Shown in pieces: positions 33,705 through 47,905 of a stretch of DNA of 64,000 nucleotides. Origin of the DNA: Epiperipatus broadwayi (Eukaryota > Onychophora > Udeonychophora > Euonychophora > Peripatidae); assembly GCA_028023455.1 (NCBI GenBank), contig JAQFVV010012496.1, forward strand, positions 4,091,764-4,155,763, written 5' to 3'. The translations under genes were made by a program, and so were the position numbers. A model generated the notes under the pieces. It was not told where the DNA came from, searched no databases, and saw nothing but the letters and a program-made list of their open reading frames with translations. How positions within the stretch are numbered: the stretch's first letter is position 1; each line of letters starts with the position of its first letter.

Positions 33705-35372
33705 TACTTAGTGTTTTCCTGAAAGTTTGTGTTTGTGGTGTTTCAGTTGTATTTATATATTGCACTATTTCCATCATTTAATCTGAGTATTGAATGTCTT
33801 TAGAATAATTTAATTTTATTTAAATATTGCAAATACATTCAATTTTTCATAATAGCACATAGGTTAGTACATGCACAATGTTTCGAAAAGTATTATTGTC
33901 CTGTCTTCTTCAGGTGTTGCTAATCTGATTAGTGATAGTAGTACCATGGGAATCAAACCTGGACCTCTAGATTCTTGAGTATTGAATTTTAAGGTAATTC
34001 TCTAACCAACTGAACCATTTTGCAAAGACAACAGTCAATAGAAAATTTATATACTTACCTATAAGGTCTTTTGTGATTTCTCCACTCTAAGAGCAAAATC
34101 AATTAGTGGTTTTTATGCATTGTGTATAGCCACACTAGGTTAGCCTTTAAAACTATTTATTATTGTCATGTTAGCAGCTTTTTAAAAATTTTTTCTTTGT
34201 ACTTTTTTCTTTCCATCCGATATTTTTGTATTTTTCCAATTGAGTATATGTTCAATGGTATATACATGGATATTTTAGATACATCTATTTTTGCTGTTCT
34301 AATAATCAATTTATAATTTTGATATTATGTTTGAATGGGCTGACTAGTCTCACCAATATACAATCTTTCACATTCACATGATATTTCATAGCAGCAGTTT
34401 TTGTTTTTCAGCATTTCAATTTTAGGCTTTATAGATGTTAGAATTTCTCATAGTGTAATCTGGCTCTGAAAAGCTGTTCTGATGTTATACTGGTTGCAAA
34501 ATTTTCTTAATTTGTCTGCTGTTGTTGGTATGTATAGATACACTACAGTACCAATAACTGTTTTTGTTGATTGTTCTTTTTGTTATCTATATAAGATTTT
34601 CAATTTTAATACCAGTTGATGGATAACCATTTTTATAAAAGTTTGTTCTACATAGATCTTTTCTTTTTTAAATCATTAGTATATGAAGAAACTTTTTGCT
34701 CTGTTCTATAGTAATAGTATTACTTCATGTTTAGTGTTTCTATTGTGATTGAATGTATATGCCAAGTATTTTATGTATGTGTAGAATTTCTGTAAACTGT
34801 AGTTTTGATTTTGCCATGAGAGAAGCTTGTTATAATAATATCTAAAAATGCCAATTTTTATTTTTGTTCTGATTTTATTGAAAATTTAATTGAAGAGGAT
34901 ATGTTATTGATGTGTTTCCAAAAAGTTTATAGTAGTGTTTCACCATGTTGTCATAAAACAAATGTATCAACAATATAGCAAAGCCAAACTGTAGCTGGAT
35001 GTGGAGTAGTGTTTATGGGATAGTTTTAAGTTCTTCTGTTAAATATTGCTAATCACGGGTGACAATGGTAAGACCATAGCCATTTCTTGATTTTTTTGAA
35101 AGAATTCTGTGTTGTTTTGAAAGTAGGTTGTTGTTATGCAGAATATTAATAATTCCATTTGTCTATCAATAGGAAGAGTTGTTCTGATCCATAAATTATC
35201 ATCACCATTTAATCTGTTTTTTACAATAGATAATGATTATTAACATGGCACATTTGTGAATAAACTTTCCACATCAAAACTTACCGGTAAGTCACTTCTT
35301 TCAATTTTCATGATCTTGATTAATTCTATAAAGAGTCTAAAATTCCTGACAAAAGAATGGGTCTTTGTGAGA
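33705..35372 (-). mobile_element. Penelope-like element with a tRNA-like sequence in its 3' region
   Basis: Reading the minus strand: E-L-I-K-I, then D-L-P-V-S-F-D-V-E-S-L-F-T-N-V-P (35294-35247) is the Penelope RT2 motif. Next come a region equivalent to the A-M-G-S-P-L-S-P motif (A-M-V-L-P-L-S-P-V-I-S-N-I), V-D-T-F-V for the catalytic box, L-A-F-L-D-I-I-I, and at about 34400-34340 C-C-Y-E-I-S-C-E-C-E-R-L-Y-I-G-E-T, the GIY-YIG signature. The C-terminal region (R-M-E-R-K-K-Y-K-E-K-I-F) lies near 34210. About 150 bp of 3' sequence follows, then the tRNA-like head (34025-33949), the hammerhead-like core (33913-33870) and the body to about 33705. Many stops and frameshifts; the RT N-terminus is missing. 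The plus-strand 64-codon frame at 34122-34316 is a shadow. Confidence 0.75.
33949..34025 (-). promoter_or_regulatory. tRNA-like internal pol III promoter within the PLE 3' region
   Basis: Minus-strand box A-like TCAGTTGGTTAG (34013-34002) and box B-like CCAGGTTTGATT (33962-33951), spaced about 40 bp apart. Similarity to tRNA is limited to the promoter boxes, so this is not a tRNA gene. Confidence 0.55.
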
Positions 35373-36410
35373 TTATAATTTAAAATAAAGCACAAAAATG
35401 TTATTTTAGCTTAGATTTAGTAACATTTGATAATATAAATTAATTATTAATTGTATAATTCATAAAATCATTTTTTCACCATTTTTTCTGCTAATGAAAA
35501 TGCTTTAGATTAATAATGATAAATGTTTTAATCTGACTGAAAAATTTTAAATTCAAAATTAGTTGTCTTAATAACAGTATATATTTTTAATTAATTATTA
35601 ATCATACAGCACTATATACAATCACAATTTATTTTTAGTTTTATGCTTAATAGAATTTTTTTTTCCATTGCTGTACCTTTTTACATTTTTAATTATGTTG
35701 CCATTAGTTTGGATATATCCGAAACAAATTACTTCACAATAAATGATATTTAAAATTTATATTTAGCAAATTTAAAGTTTATTATTAATTGCATAATGCA
35801 TGAAATCATTTTTTTTCTCAAAATAATTTGCCATTCATAAAACTTTTAATCTATGAAAGTAAGTAAACATATAATTTTTAAGCTAATGTACATATTCTAA
35901 AATTTATTATTTTTTATTGTACATCATCAAAATATACTTTTAATTATTTTTTGCACTGAATAAATGTTTTTTTTTGCTTTTGTGGGAATTAATGATGAAA
36001 CTCTTTACTTTGGATATGTCTTTGTAGAATGTATTGATTATATTGTAAAAATACTGGATGACAATTAAATAAATCACTGTACATTAATTGTACCTTAATT
36101 TTATAATCAAAATACAGCATACTGTAATATTGAATACTGTGTTGTGTATAATGAATAAATTCTTCACCCTGTATGCACATTTTTAGCATGAATATGTTAT
36201 TTTTGACATCAATTTTACAAAATGTTTATCATTTTTAAAATGGCAGTTTTTATAAAATTTTGAAACATTTTTTATGATTGTTATAGCAAATAATCGATTA
36301 TAAATTACAAGAGTCTTTGCAAATTGATGATGAATACCATGACGAATCTTTACATAGCTTTTGCAATGCAGACTAGAAGTGTGTATACATATGTAAAAAG
36401 CTTATCCTAA
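35373..36410 (+). repeat. Large unclassified dispersed repeat, copy 2
   Basis: Collinear with 15015-16375. It begins exactly where the PLE ends (gattataatttaaaataaag) and includes cataattcataaaatcattt, gcataatgcatgaaatcat, gcacatttttagcatgaata and aaatggcagtttttataaaa. The minus-strand 66-codon frame inside is not supported. Confidence 0.6.
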
Positions 36411-36745
36411 AGCAATTAATATTTGCAAAGAAAATTTCCGAATTAAAAATAAAATTTTAATACTTGATATTCTTTTAAATATTAATTGTTTGCAGTCATT
36501 CAAAAAGATTAAATTTAATTAATAATATACTGCCATAATTAAAAAGCTTCGCAAACAATTGAATTAAGAATTTAAAATAAGATATCTGCTTGAAATTAAA
36601 AACTTAAATATTTTTAATTAATTTTTTAAAACTCCATAAATATATAAGCAATACAATTTCAAAATAATATATCTATGTAATTAAAAATAATACTTTTAAT
36701 CAAGTTTATCACGTGTTTTTAATGTACTGCACATATTTTTATATA
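36411..36745. other. Unassigned AT-rich DNA
   Basis: Nothing recognised. Confidence 0.45.
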
Positions 36746-36749
36746 AAAC

Positions 36750-36998
36750 TACTTTGAATGATAGACCTTGTGTGAGAGTGGTGCGGTGAAAATTACAGAA
36801 ATATTATTCATTAAGTGGATAATCTCTAGTCTAATGAATGGCTAATCAAAATTATTAATATACTTCCATCAAGTGGTTTGTGTCAAAGTTTTAAGGGCAG
36901 TAAGTTTGAAAGTTATCACTTAAATTGTAGTAATTCCATATATATATATTATATATATATATATATATATACTTAAATTGTAGTAATTCCATATATAT
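36750..36998 (+). repeat. Hammerhead-repeat body without the ribozyme
   Basis: Matches the body of the 51.9-52.5 kb dimer: ttgtgtgagagtggtg, attattcattaagtggataa, aagtggtttgtgtcaaagtt. The terminal motif taaattgtagtaattcc plus a TA run is duplicated (about 36921-36955 and 36973-37005). Confidence 0.6.
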
Positions 36999-37530
36999 AT
37001 ATTGTAACAGGATGGGGTGGTGGGGTTGGTGGAAAGTAGAAATGAACTGGAGTGATAAAAAAAATCATCATCAACCCCAAGTAAATTTAAAATGAAATAT
37101 TTACAAAATGTATATTTAAGTATAAAATATTTAATAAGAGCATGAGATTAGAATCTCTGTAAACATTGGGAGATCAGAAGCTACTAAAAAAGCAACTAAA
37201 AGCATAATTATAAATTCAATCATGGTTTGAACTGGGTGATGGAAAAATCATCATCACCACTATCAATTTAAAATGAAATATGAACAAATTTACAAAAGTA
37301 TATTTATTTAAAAAATATTTAAAGGAAGATGAGATCAAAATCTCTGTGAAAACAGTGAGAGATCAGCCAGATAACTCAAAAGAGCAACTATAAATTCACC
37401 AGCATTATAATTTAAAAAATAAGTACAAGTGAATACTCAAGAGAAACAACCATCATCACCATTGATGGGAATAAACAAATCTGTACAATAAATCAGAATA
37501 AAATCAATAGACCATCTTGTGGCTGGATTT
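36999..37530 (+). repeat. Modular repeat with two ~180-bp units
   Basis: Begins gtaacaggatggggtgg. Two units follow, each with aaaaatcatcatcaac or aaaaatcatcatcacc, then tttaaaatgaaata, then atctctgt and gagatcag. An inverted copy lies at 58885-59335 with the same architecture. Confidence 0.65.
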
Positions 37531-39575
37531 CAACAATAAAAATATGAATCAACAGTCAACCTTGTGACTGGATTGGAAATGGGTCTTCTTTAGACCAGGC
37601 TAACTATTGAGCCTTTGCCATCTTGGGCAATTATTTAAACATAACTTGGATGCACCAGCTTAGTGCTCATCCATTAAAGTACACAATAAGAAATCAAATC
37701 AATAATGCTGGGACATTTAAAACATGCTGATCATCATCAATGCTCTGGCCACTTGTACTGGCCAACTATAAACTTAAATCTTTTTTAACAAGACTAAACT
37801 AAAATAAAATATAGTGCATGGGCTTTAAAGAGTATCCTCTTTTGCACCAACCAGGATGATGATTGATCATCTCTGGATGTCCCAAAGCAATAAATACACA
37901 TCCCCATTTACATATTCATCCCATGCTCCAATCTAGCTCAGAGAACACAAGCTCTATTACTGTATGTGACCAAGAGATGATGGAATACAATTTTAACAAT
38001 TAAATACAAGTTTATTATTAACAAAAAAATAAAAATGAATGATATTTAAGATCTTATAGGATAAGGCTCTGATTTTGAAAAGTATATAAAATTATATACA
38101 CAACTAAAGTTATTACATGGTTTTACAATATTTCTCAATTAGATTCTATAAATGCATATATATTCGTACACAGATGGGCGTTTTATAATATATGATGACA
38201 CTTCAATTAAACATAAAATAATTATTACATTTGTAATTTACATAATTAATATTCAAAATTTAAATTGTCACATTAATTTACAAAATTACAAGTTGCAATT
38301 CATGTCATCACCATGGTTTACATATATATGCACACAGATGCATGATTTATATAATACACAATTAATAAAAGAAATGAATTGACATTTAATCAAAAAACAT
38401 TAAAATTTAACATATATGAGTGTGCACGTATACACACACACAGACCAGCTTCTATCTATTTCAACTTGTTACAATAATGTTATCTTTTTTTTTCTAATTA
38501 ATTCAATTGGAAAACACAAATTTCCTACCTATACATGTGTATAAACAAAATATAGATAAAAATTAAAATTATTTATCAATTTATAAGTTCCTTTTTTTTC
38601 CTTAAAAAAAACATAGTCAATTTTTGACAGGTATTTGTTGATTAATTATCAACGTTTTTAAATTAAATTATAGAATCATCGATTCTTTACTTTTATTTTA
38701 ATATAATTTTTTTTAAAATAATGTCCGAGAGGATTATTGTTCAAAAACGTCTCTTTTGCCTTTAAAACCAGTTGGTCAATGAATTATTCTTGACTATTAA
38801 TTATAATTCAAGCAAAACAACTTTATATTCTTTTAAAATACATAGATTTTTAACCGACTTAAAAATAATATTGTTCTATATATGTCTATTTTTATATGAC
38901 ATTTTAAAATAACTCACCAGCTATATATATATACATTTATCTGTGATTTTCTGCATATATCTGATGCAGCATACATGTAATTAATTCTTCAGCAAGCTGG
39001 AAGATTTTTCTTGGTGAGTTTGGTTTTTAGTGACTGTCATAATCAGGAAAAATGTAATCCAGGTAAAATGTTGGTATGTAGTTGGTCTCCTGTCTGTGTA
39101 AAAATGTTCCAGGAAAGCAGCTGTTCTTTCCATGTTTAAAACTATGAATCACAGCACAAAGAAGTGAGTCATTTTCTCCATGTGAATTCAAACTCCTGCT
39201 AAGGAAAATAGTCTATTATCTTGCCTTCAACTACAACAGTTTATGGTAGCTATTCTGCAAATTCTCTGATCAGCTAAAACCAACTGCTGCACTTCATCAA
39301 GTTGCAGTAAAATATTGAAATCAATTTTCAGCTGACCGTTCTTACAAAAATTATTATCCAAACTGACTGATATTTTTTATCAGCCCTTTTTATAAAATCA
39401 TCTGAGGTGTTATAACAACACCTTGATTAAAAACAGAATTTTATTTTTATTTCTCTAATCCCTTGAAATCTATATATATGTTTTTACTTAGGGGATTTCT
39501 AATAGATAAAAATTTTGTTTAATTAATTAAAAAAAATTCCAAAAATAAGTTTGGTGTTTTTACATTTCAAAAAAA
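37531..39575. other. Unassigned; partly less AT-rich
   Basis: 37531-37960 and 38960-39420 have more balanced composition but no long frame and no match that I recognise. The 76-codon frame at 38152-38382 is low-complexity. Confidence 0.4.
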
Positions 39576-39577
39576 AA

Positions 39578-40027
<450 letters not shown>

Positions 40028-40199
40028 TCAATTCAATTTTTTTTATTTTGTACATATCAACAGTTTGCCAATTATAGTCACAATAATACAAATCTAAATA
40101 ACATTAAAAAAAAAAAATAATAATAATAATAAAATAAATAATACCAATAAAATAGAAAATCAATAAAATGCACAAATAAATAAAAAGGCAATATATCAA

Positions 40200-42945
40200 A
40201 TGAAATTAAGGAAAATATTTTTTTTGAGACTTTAGTGAATTGTTTAAAATCCAAATTAAAAACATCATCATTACCAAAATCTTTGTTATAAGTTCTAGGT
40301 AAACAAATAAAGGGGAAAATCTTAATACATCAGATTTACAATTTTCATTCAAAAACATTATGAGTACGAGTATTATAATTTTTTTTTTATACCTAAGTTA
40401 GAAAGCAAATTAGATACAGAAATATTCTGGGAGATGAATTTATGAAGAAGTTTGAGATCTCTTGTTTTTCGTCTCAGTAGTAAATCAATATAGTGTTCAT
40501 TACTTAAACTATTTAATTTTCAAATTTATCAAAAACAGACTGAATTTTATGATATCTGTCCTGTTATGAGATTCCATAAATTGAACCATACTCAAGATGA
40601 AGAACTAAGATATAAAAAGTTTAATCTTTGTAAATTTATTAAATGCTTTTCCATATCTGTAAATAGCTCCTACAATTTTAAGAGATTTATTCACCATAAA
40701 ATTAATGTGATTACGAAAAGATCCATTATTGGAAAATATTATTCCGAGATCTCTTTGATGATCATTTGTTATAATTTTAGAGTCCCCAATATAATAGGAA
40801 AACCTTAAGACTTCAGATTTTCTAGAGTAAGAGACAATGGAGCACTTATCCATATTTATATCTATATAATTATATTCACACCAATTCAAGAAATTATCTA
40901 CATCACTTTGAAGTAAAAAACAGTCATTAATAGAATAAATATGCCTAAAAATTTTGCAATCATCTGCATAACATAGAAGATGTGAAAATTTAATGCATGT
41001 TTTTAGGTCATAATGTATACATTAAATAATAAAGGTGCAAGAACACTGCCTTGAGGCACCCCAGTGAAGCAATAATAAGGTAATGACAATTTACCATTAA
41101 ACCTCACACAAGACATTCTATCCCTAAGAAAAGAGTCAAACCAATTAATTAATAATTTAGAAAAACCTAACCTACAAAGCTTCTGAAGAAGAATTTTATG
41201 ATTAACTCTATCAAAAGCCTTGGACATATCAAAATAAACAACATCTAACCTAGATTGATTCTCAATTGAATTTGAAATGTGATCAAAAATAGTTAGCAAA
41301 TTTGTTTCAATGGACCTATTAGGCAAAAATCCATGCTGCTCTGGTGCCAAAACCTTATCGACATCCAAGATAATTTTATTATACAAACATCTTTCAAAAA
41401 TTCGAGCAACAGTGTGTAGAATTGAAATAGGCCTATAGTCACTTACCAAATCTCTAGATCCTTTCTTAAAAATAGGAACAACTTTAGCAATTTTAAGGGA
41501 TGTAGGAAAAGTACCATTTGCTAAAGAGCAATTAAAAATATGCAAAAGAGGAGAAGCAATGTATTCAGCACATCCTTTATAAATGAAAGCTGGAATATTG
41601 TCAAGGCCCACACTAGAATGTAATTTAAGCTGCCCAATAGCAAAAATAACATCAGATTCAATAAATGAATCCAATGTTATTCTTTCTTCAACTAGATCAT
41701 TATTTTCAGTCAAATCAGTAAAAGAATTAGATTGTTTAAAAAGCTCTGAGAAATAATGAGAAAAATCATCAGCAACTAGATTAGAATTATTATTCTGTAA
41801 TTTTTTTTTTGTAATACCTAAATCCTTAACTAGAGACCAAAATTGCAAGGGATTATCAGAAATATGACTTTCAGTATTTTGTATAAATTTTTGAAAATCT
41901 CTATGATATATAACCTTTGACAATCTTCTATAATTAATAAAATTGTTATAATAATTTAAGTTCTTAGTTTTCCAATATTTACGATGATGAAATGATTTCC
42001 TTTTAATAATTTCTTTAAGAGAAACTGAAAACCAACGAGGAAAACGTTCAGTTAAAAAAATTTTCTTAGAATGTATTTGTCAATTAGTTCACAAAATGAT
42101 TGTTCAAAAAATCTCATACAAAAATCTACATCAGATGAAGAATACAAATTTTTCCAGTTAAAATTGGATAATTGTAAACAAAGACCCAAATAATTTCCTT
42201 TTCTGTAGTTTCTTTTCATAGTTTTAAAGGGACAGAGTCTATTAAATTTAATATTAATATAAAATTCTAAGGGAGGATGATGCAAGTCAATGGAAAAAGG
42301 AAGAGAAGAAGTAGTTAAACATTCAATTGTAGGAAAATTACTGAGAATATAATCCAATGTGTGATCATTAAAATTGGTGTATGGATTAAATTGTTTTAAA
42401 TTCAACAAATTGCAAAACCGAATCATTCTCAATGCTTTAGGTGAAAAAGAGACAGAATCTATGATAGTAGTACCCAAATATAANNNNNNNNNNNNNNNNN
42501 NNNNNNNNTCTCCGGTAATAATAAAATTATCATAGCCAATCAGAAAATCTTCAAGTGATGTCAAAAAATAATCAAACTCCAACAACGACAAAGTGGGTTT
42601 GAGGTAAACATTACCCAAAATAAATTTAAAATTGTGATTTAAAGTAATTTCACACCATGTAGATTCACAAAAAGAAGAAGAAAAATAAAGTTCTTTATAA
42701 AAAACATCTTTATGAAGAGCAATCAGAGTACCACCACCTCGAGAAATATTATCCATAGATCTGTCAGTTCGCAAAATACTAAATCTATCATCAAGAAAAG
42801 AACAATCAGGAAATTGTTGATTTAGCCAAGTTTCTGTAAGTAAAATAAGATCAAAATGTTCTGTTTCAAAAATTGCTTTATTTGAACACATTTAGTTCTC
42901 ATACCTCTGACATTCATATAAAAACAAGACAGCCCTACCATATTA
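40200..42945 (-). pseudogene. LINE A ORF2: AP-like endonuclease plus reverse transcriptase
   Basis: The endonuclease starts near 42945 with N-V-R-G-M-R-T-K (the Asn motif). After a frameshift comes L-I-L-L-T-E-T-W-L with the catalytic Glu. The N gap removes the segment just after I-I-T-G. The RT has D-N-I-P-A-F, V-V-P-I-F-K-K-G-S, Y-R-P-I-S-I, Y-F-D-M-S-K-A-F-D-R-V, and G-V-P-Q-G-S-V-L-A-P-L-L-F-N. Following a frameshift near 41005, the Y-A-D-D catalytic box lies near 40960-40975. A further frame (40889-40605) carries I-N-M-D-K-C and D-L-G-I-I-F. Breaks also lie near 42885 and 42058. It made the enzyme for target-primed reverse transcription in cis. Confidence 0.78.
42484..42508. other. Assembly gap, 25 N
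   Basis: Twenty-five consecutive N inside the LINE A endonuclease coding region. Confidence 0.99.
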
Positions 42946-43091
42946 AATTAAAAATAAATCCAAACAAATAAATAAATGATATCAAGTAAAGAAAAATGTA
43001 AGTAAGTATAGTGAATAAAGAAAATAAGAAATAAAAGAAAATAAAGAAAATAAGAAATCAAAGAAAACAGAAAATAAATAAATAAATACCA

Positions 43092-43790
43092 CTAAAGTTT
43101 TAAAGAATTAGCCAAAGTTCCATAAAAAAAACAAATGGAAGCACCACGAGGCCATAAATTGGAAGAGATTAAATCATTATGTTTATGAGCAGGAGCAGAT
43201 ATATAAAAGCAAGAAGATTTCAAGTTATACATATTAATTTCATGACATATGATCCTAGTTCTTAAACGTTTTTCAAGAAAGACCTTAATATTATATGAAT
43301 TAAGATTCACTGGCATATTAGAAACAAAATATTTATTACATTTTGTATTAATATTATTAATAATATTATTATGAATTTTAGAAATACCAAACCCCCTTTC
43401 CACAGGTAGTCTACCTTTTTTACCAGAAGTTGAAAAAGAGCATCCCAAACCATTTCCCACATTAACCTCATTATCAATATAATTGTTATATTTAGAGAAA
43501 TGCGAATAATTTGCTCTATGAGTAAAAAAACCTCTATCAGCATTCACTAGACAATTTTTTTTCCTGAAATTAGATTTAGAAAAGTCACCAGAAAAATTAC
43601 TATTATACTTTTTTGGAACAGAATGTGAATATCCATCCTTCAATATATACTTTTTATCAGGAAAATTATCATAATATCCCAGCGATGAATTATTAACAGA
43701 AAAGCCAGAAAACTTGTTAAATTTTTCATCATCATTAAGTCTAGAAAATTGTTTTTGATATTTATCAGACTGCCTATAAATTTTAGTTTT
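43092..43790 (-). pseudogene. LINE A ORF1, 5'-truncated
   Basis: The frame is open on the minus strand from the microsatellite edge at 43790 to a stop at 43092; the Met at 43643 is internal. The C-terminal part reads Y-F-V-S-N-M-P-V-N-L, then a segment ending L-W-P-R-G-A-S-I-C-F-F-Y-G. This resembles the RRM-like C-terminal domain of ORF1 proteins in CR1/L2-type LINEs. The N-terminal half is rich in Asn, Lys and Ser. It would bind the element RNA. The start codon is lost. Confidence 0.6.
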
Positions 43791-43792
43791 AT

Positions 43793-44568
<776 letters not shown>

Positions 44569-45962
44569 CAATTCAATTCTTATTTATTACGTGCATTTCA
44601 ACACTTTCGATTTAAAAGAAATACACAAGATTACAAATAAATATACAAAACAAACAAAACATTATTCAATATAGTAACATTAATAAAAATATACAATAAG
44701 GAAAATTACAATTCATAATTAAAATATATATAAATACATGTTATCTATAATAGATTCAATTTCTTTTTAACATTATTTATAAAATAATCACAAAAAACAT
44801 CAATGTTATTAAATTTTTGATTATATAACTTTTGTAATCTGTTAATGACAGATTTATTTATAAAAGAGTTTTTAGTTTTTTTAATATTAAAAGTGTACAC
44901 TTCCCTTAGTGAATGAGAAGGACATCTTAATTCAATTTTGGATATACAATCATTTACATCAATTTTTCCATCAATCAACTTTTTTAAAAATACCATATCT
45001 TTAGTTAGTCTTCTTTCAGTTAATATTGTTTTAAGATTTAAATTTCCCCCTTTATTAGTTTAATAAATATTTTCTCTACATTAGAAATTTTAGACTCAAT
45101 CTAAGCCAAATCCAAATTCCATATAGAAGATCCATACTCCAATAAAGGTACAACAAGAGAACAGAATAACATGTACTTTATACAAGGAGATAAGTCTCTG
45201 CCAAATCTCAAAATACATCCCATCCGTCTATATGCTTTACTTATAATATATTTTACATGCTCATTAAAATTAAAATGATTACAAAATATAAGTCCAAGAT
45301 CAGAAACAACTTCTTTGTATATAATAACATCTTCATCAATCATATAATGATAAACAGATCTATCTGTTTTATTGGTATAAGAGACAATACATGTTTTATT
45401 TATGTTTATTTTTATATTATTAAATTTACACCATTCTTTAAAATAAATAATATCTTTTTGAAGATCAATATGATCATCATATGTACTAATTCTTTTAAAT
45501 AATTTACAATCATCTGCATAGGTAAGTATCATGCTTTTTTTAATATTTTGATCAAGATCAAACATGAAAACATTAAAAAGTAAAGGTGCTAATATTCCAC
45601 CCTGAGGTATCCCAATTTTATTTTTGAATAGCTTAGAGTTAACTTTATCCATATAAATGTAGGAGAATCTATTTTCCAAATAATTAATAAACCATGCAAT
45701 CAAATGAGAACTAATTCCCATTAATTTAAGTTTATATATTTAGATGATTATGTGCCACATTATCAAATGCTTGTGACATATCAAAATAAATAACATCAAG
45801 TTGCTTCTGTTCAGAAAGAGAATGAGCAATATGATCTGATATTACCATTAAATTAGTATCAACAGACCTTCCAGGTACAAAACCATGTTGATAATTAGGC
45901 AAGACCTTAATCATATCTGTAATGATATTATTATAAATACATCTCTCATAAATCCTAGCAAA

Positions 45963-45963
<1 letters not shown>
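44569..45963 (-). pseudogene. LINE B: 5'-truncated relative of LINE A
   Basis: Starts inside the RT at F-A-R-I-Y-E-R-C (equivalent to V-A-R-I-F-E-R-C in LINE A). It continues through H-G-F-V-P-G-R-S, Y-F-D-M-S-Q-A-F-D and, after a stop near 45735, the 206-codon frame 45721-45101 with G-I-P-Q-G-G-I-L-A-P-L-L-F-N and T-Y-A-D-D-C-K-L-F. A C-terminal piece lies at 44996-44745. The 3' end GAATTGAATT plus (ATT)n is the same as in LINE A, but the sequence is clearly a different subfamily. Confidence 0.78.

Positions 45964-46012
<49 letters not shown>
45964..46012. repeat. Short (TAA)n between LINE B and the plus-strand LINE
   Basis: About 16 units. LINE B breaks off on its left and the plus-strand element starts on its right. 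Confidence 0.9.
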
Positions 46013-46013
<1 letters not shown>

Positions 46014-46433
46014 GAGCGCCACCTGGATACAAACCTAGTAGCAGGTAAGCAAAGAACCTCTTAGCTTTTTGTTAATAAAATGCAGATTTATTTGCTAATA
46101 ACAAATAGAAATGTCCAATAAAACAATTTAAAACACTCAAATATTTATTTTGATTGAAAAAAAGAAAAAAAAGGACAGAGAAATCCAAAGATTTTTTTTT
46201 ATCGTAAATCCGCACCTAATGCTAATAGACAAACGCATAGTTAAAAGCTAGCGGATCTAATAACTAATGCCAAAATCTCAGGCAAATTTAATTTTTTAAT
46301 AAGAGTAGATTTAAAATCAAATATACAAAACTCTATAATTTTGCGGATAACTGAATTGTTTTGGTTATATATACTAGTGTTTGTTTAAAAAAAAAAAGGG
46401 AATTTAAACATACCTTTAATTGGAAAACTTAAA

Positions 46434-47902
46434 ATGGCGACCGCTCAACCGATTAACCAGGTGGGTGGTCCATCGCAGGGCATGAGAAAATCATATGCTG
46501 CTATAGCAAAAAAAGCCCAAGATTACGTAAGCCCGGCAAAAGGTCCTAGGTTCAGGAAAACAACAGCAGATGATTTGGAAAACTTGAATCTTATGGATCA
46601 AAATAAAAATGATCCCCCTCCCCCTCATATTGAATGGACTGATGAAATGCTGGAACAAATTGGAGAGAAATTCAACAAAACAATACCTCGATCACTTTTC
46701 CTGACGTTTAAACGTTTCTTCACCGATAAATCAATAGTACTCGCTGTAACAGATAGTCTTTGCACACTATACAGTTTCCCCAAATCCCTTCTAATAGAAA
46801 CACTGCATGAAAATAATATGCTTGAATCGGTACAATGCATAGGCGACCATCCAAATAGCAGATATGTGGCGGTCCAGTTTTATGAAAATGAGCAAAGAGA
46901 ACAATTTAGAAACCGAATTAAGACGCTAAATAATTTCGCACTAATAACAGTCGATGAGAATAAATATAAAAATATCTCCGGAATTTTAAAAAATACGTAT
47001 TTTGGCTACAACATGGAAGATTTCCAAAAAATGATGAATCCTTTCGGAAAAGTCGTTTTCTTCCAGCAAAAATACATTAAAGAAGCAGCAATTCCCATAC
47101 TAACCAATAGCTTTGAATTCAAAATTAAATTGAATAAACAAGTAGACCCGGAGAATATCCCCACACACATAACCGATGAAGAAGCTACACTATATATTTA
47201 CGTCAGAGGGCTTAAGCCAGGTTGCTTCCGTTGTGGAAGAAGAGGACATATTGCAACGGAATGCAATGAACAAACACAGCAAAATAAAACAACAATACAT
47301 CAAAAAACTCAGGAAACGTTACAGAAAGCGAAGACACAAATAACCAACTAGACGAGTTAAACTACCCTACACTACAAAGCACCCAGGAAAACAACATATC
47401 TAATAGAAATGAAAGAATTAGCAATCCAGTAAACACTATAACAACAAGAAAAATTAAAACAAATAAAGAAAATCAAAGCAGTGAAAACCCGCCCAATTTA
47501 AATAGAATGGAGGAAAAAGAAAACGAGAACCTACCAAAAGAGCTTAAAGGAAAAACGAATGAAAATGATGAGCAATCAGAAAGCATAATAATAAATAAAA
47601 CGACCACAGAAATCATGGATAAAATAACACAGTACTATCCAATGCTAGAAAGCACATCAATTGAAAGCAGGAAGAAAACACATAAAACAAAAAAAACAAG
47701 AGAAATTAAGAAAATTAAAATGAACGAGGAAGAAGATAATCAGATTAATTTAACAGAAGAAACCACAGCAGAAGAGATGGAAATAGAACTAACCACACCA
47801 GAAGCAAAAAAATTAAAAAAATCACCACACTATAACACACGTATCCAAACACAAACAGAATCACCACAGGAAAAAAACATGCAAACAAAAACGGCAGAAT
47901 AA
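46434..47902 (+). pseudogene. ORF1 (gag-like, CCHC zinc knuckle), one frameshift
   Basis: The first frame (46434-47351, 305 codons) starts M-A-T-A-Q-P and carries one zinc knuckle, C-F-R-C-G-R-R-G-H-I-A-T-E-C, at residues 264-277. Just after it the frame shifts near an A-run around 47303. In the alternative frame the protein continues without stops (S-E-D-T-N-N-Q-L-D-E-L, P-T-L-Q-S-T-Q) through an acidic, Lys-rich tail to the TAA at 47902. The total length of 1469 nt fits a single lost base. The product would be the RNA-binding ribonucleoprotein component. ORF2 starts 3 nt after this stop. Confidence 0.8.
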
Positions 47903-47905
47903 ACC

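Noticed and set aside
34122-34316. 64-codon plus-strand ORF
   Set aside because: Antisense shadow of the minus-strand PLE C-terminal region.
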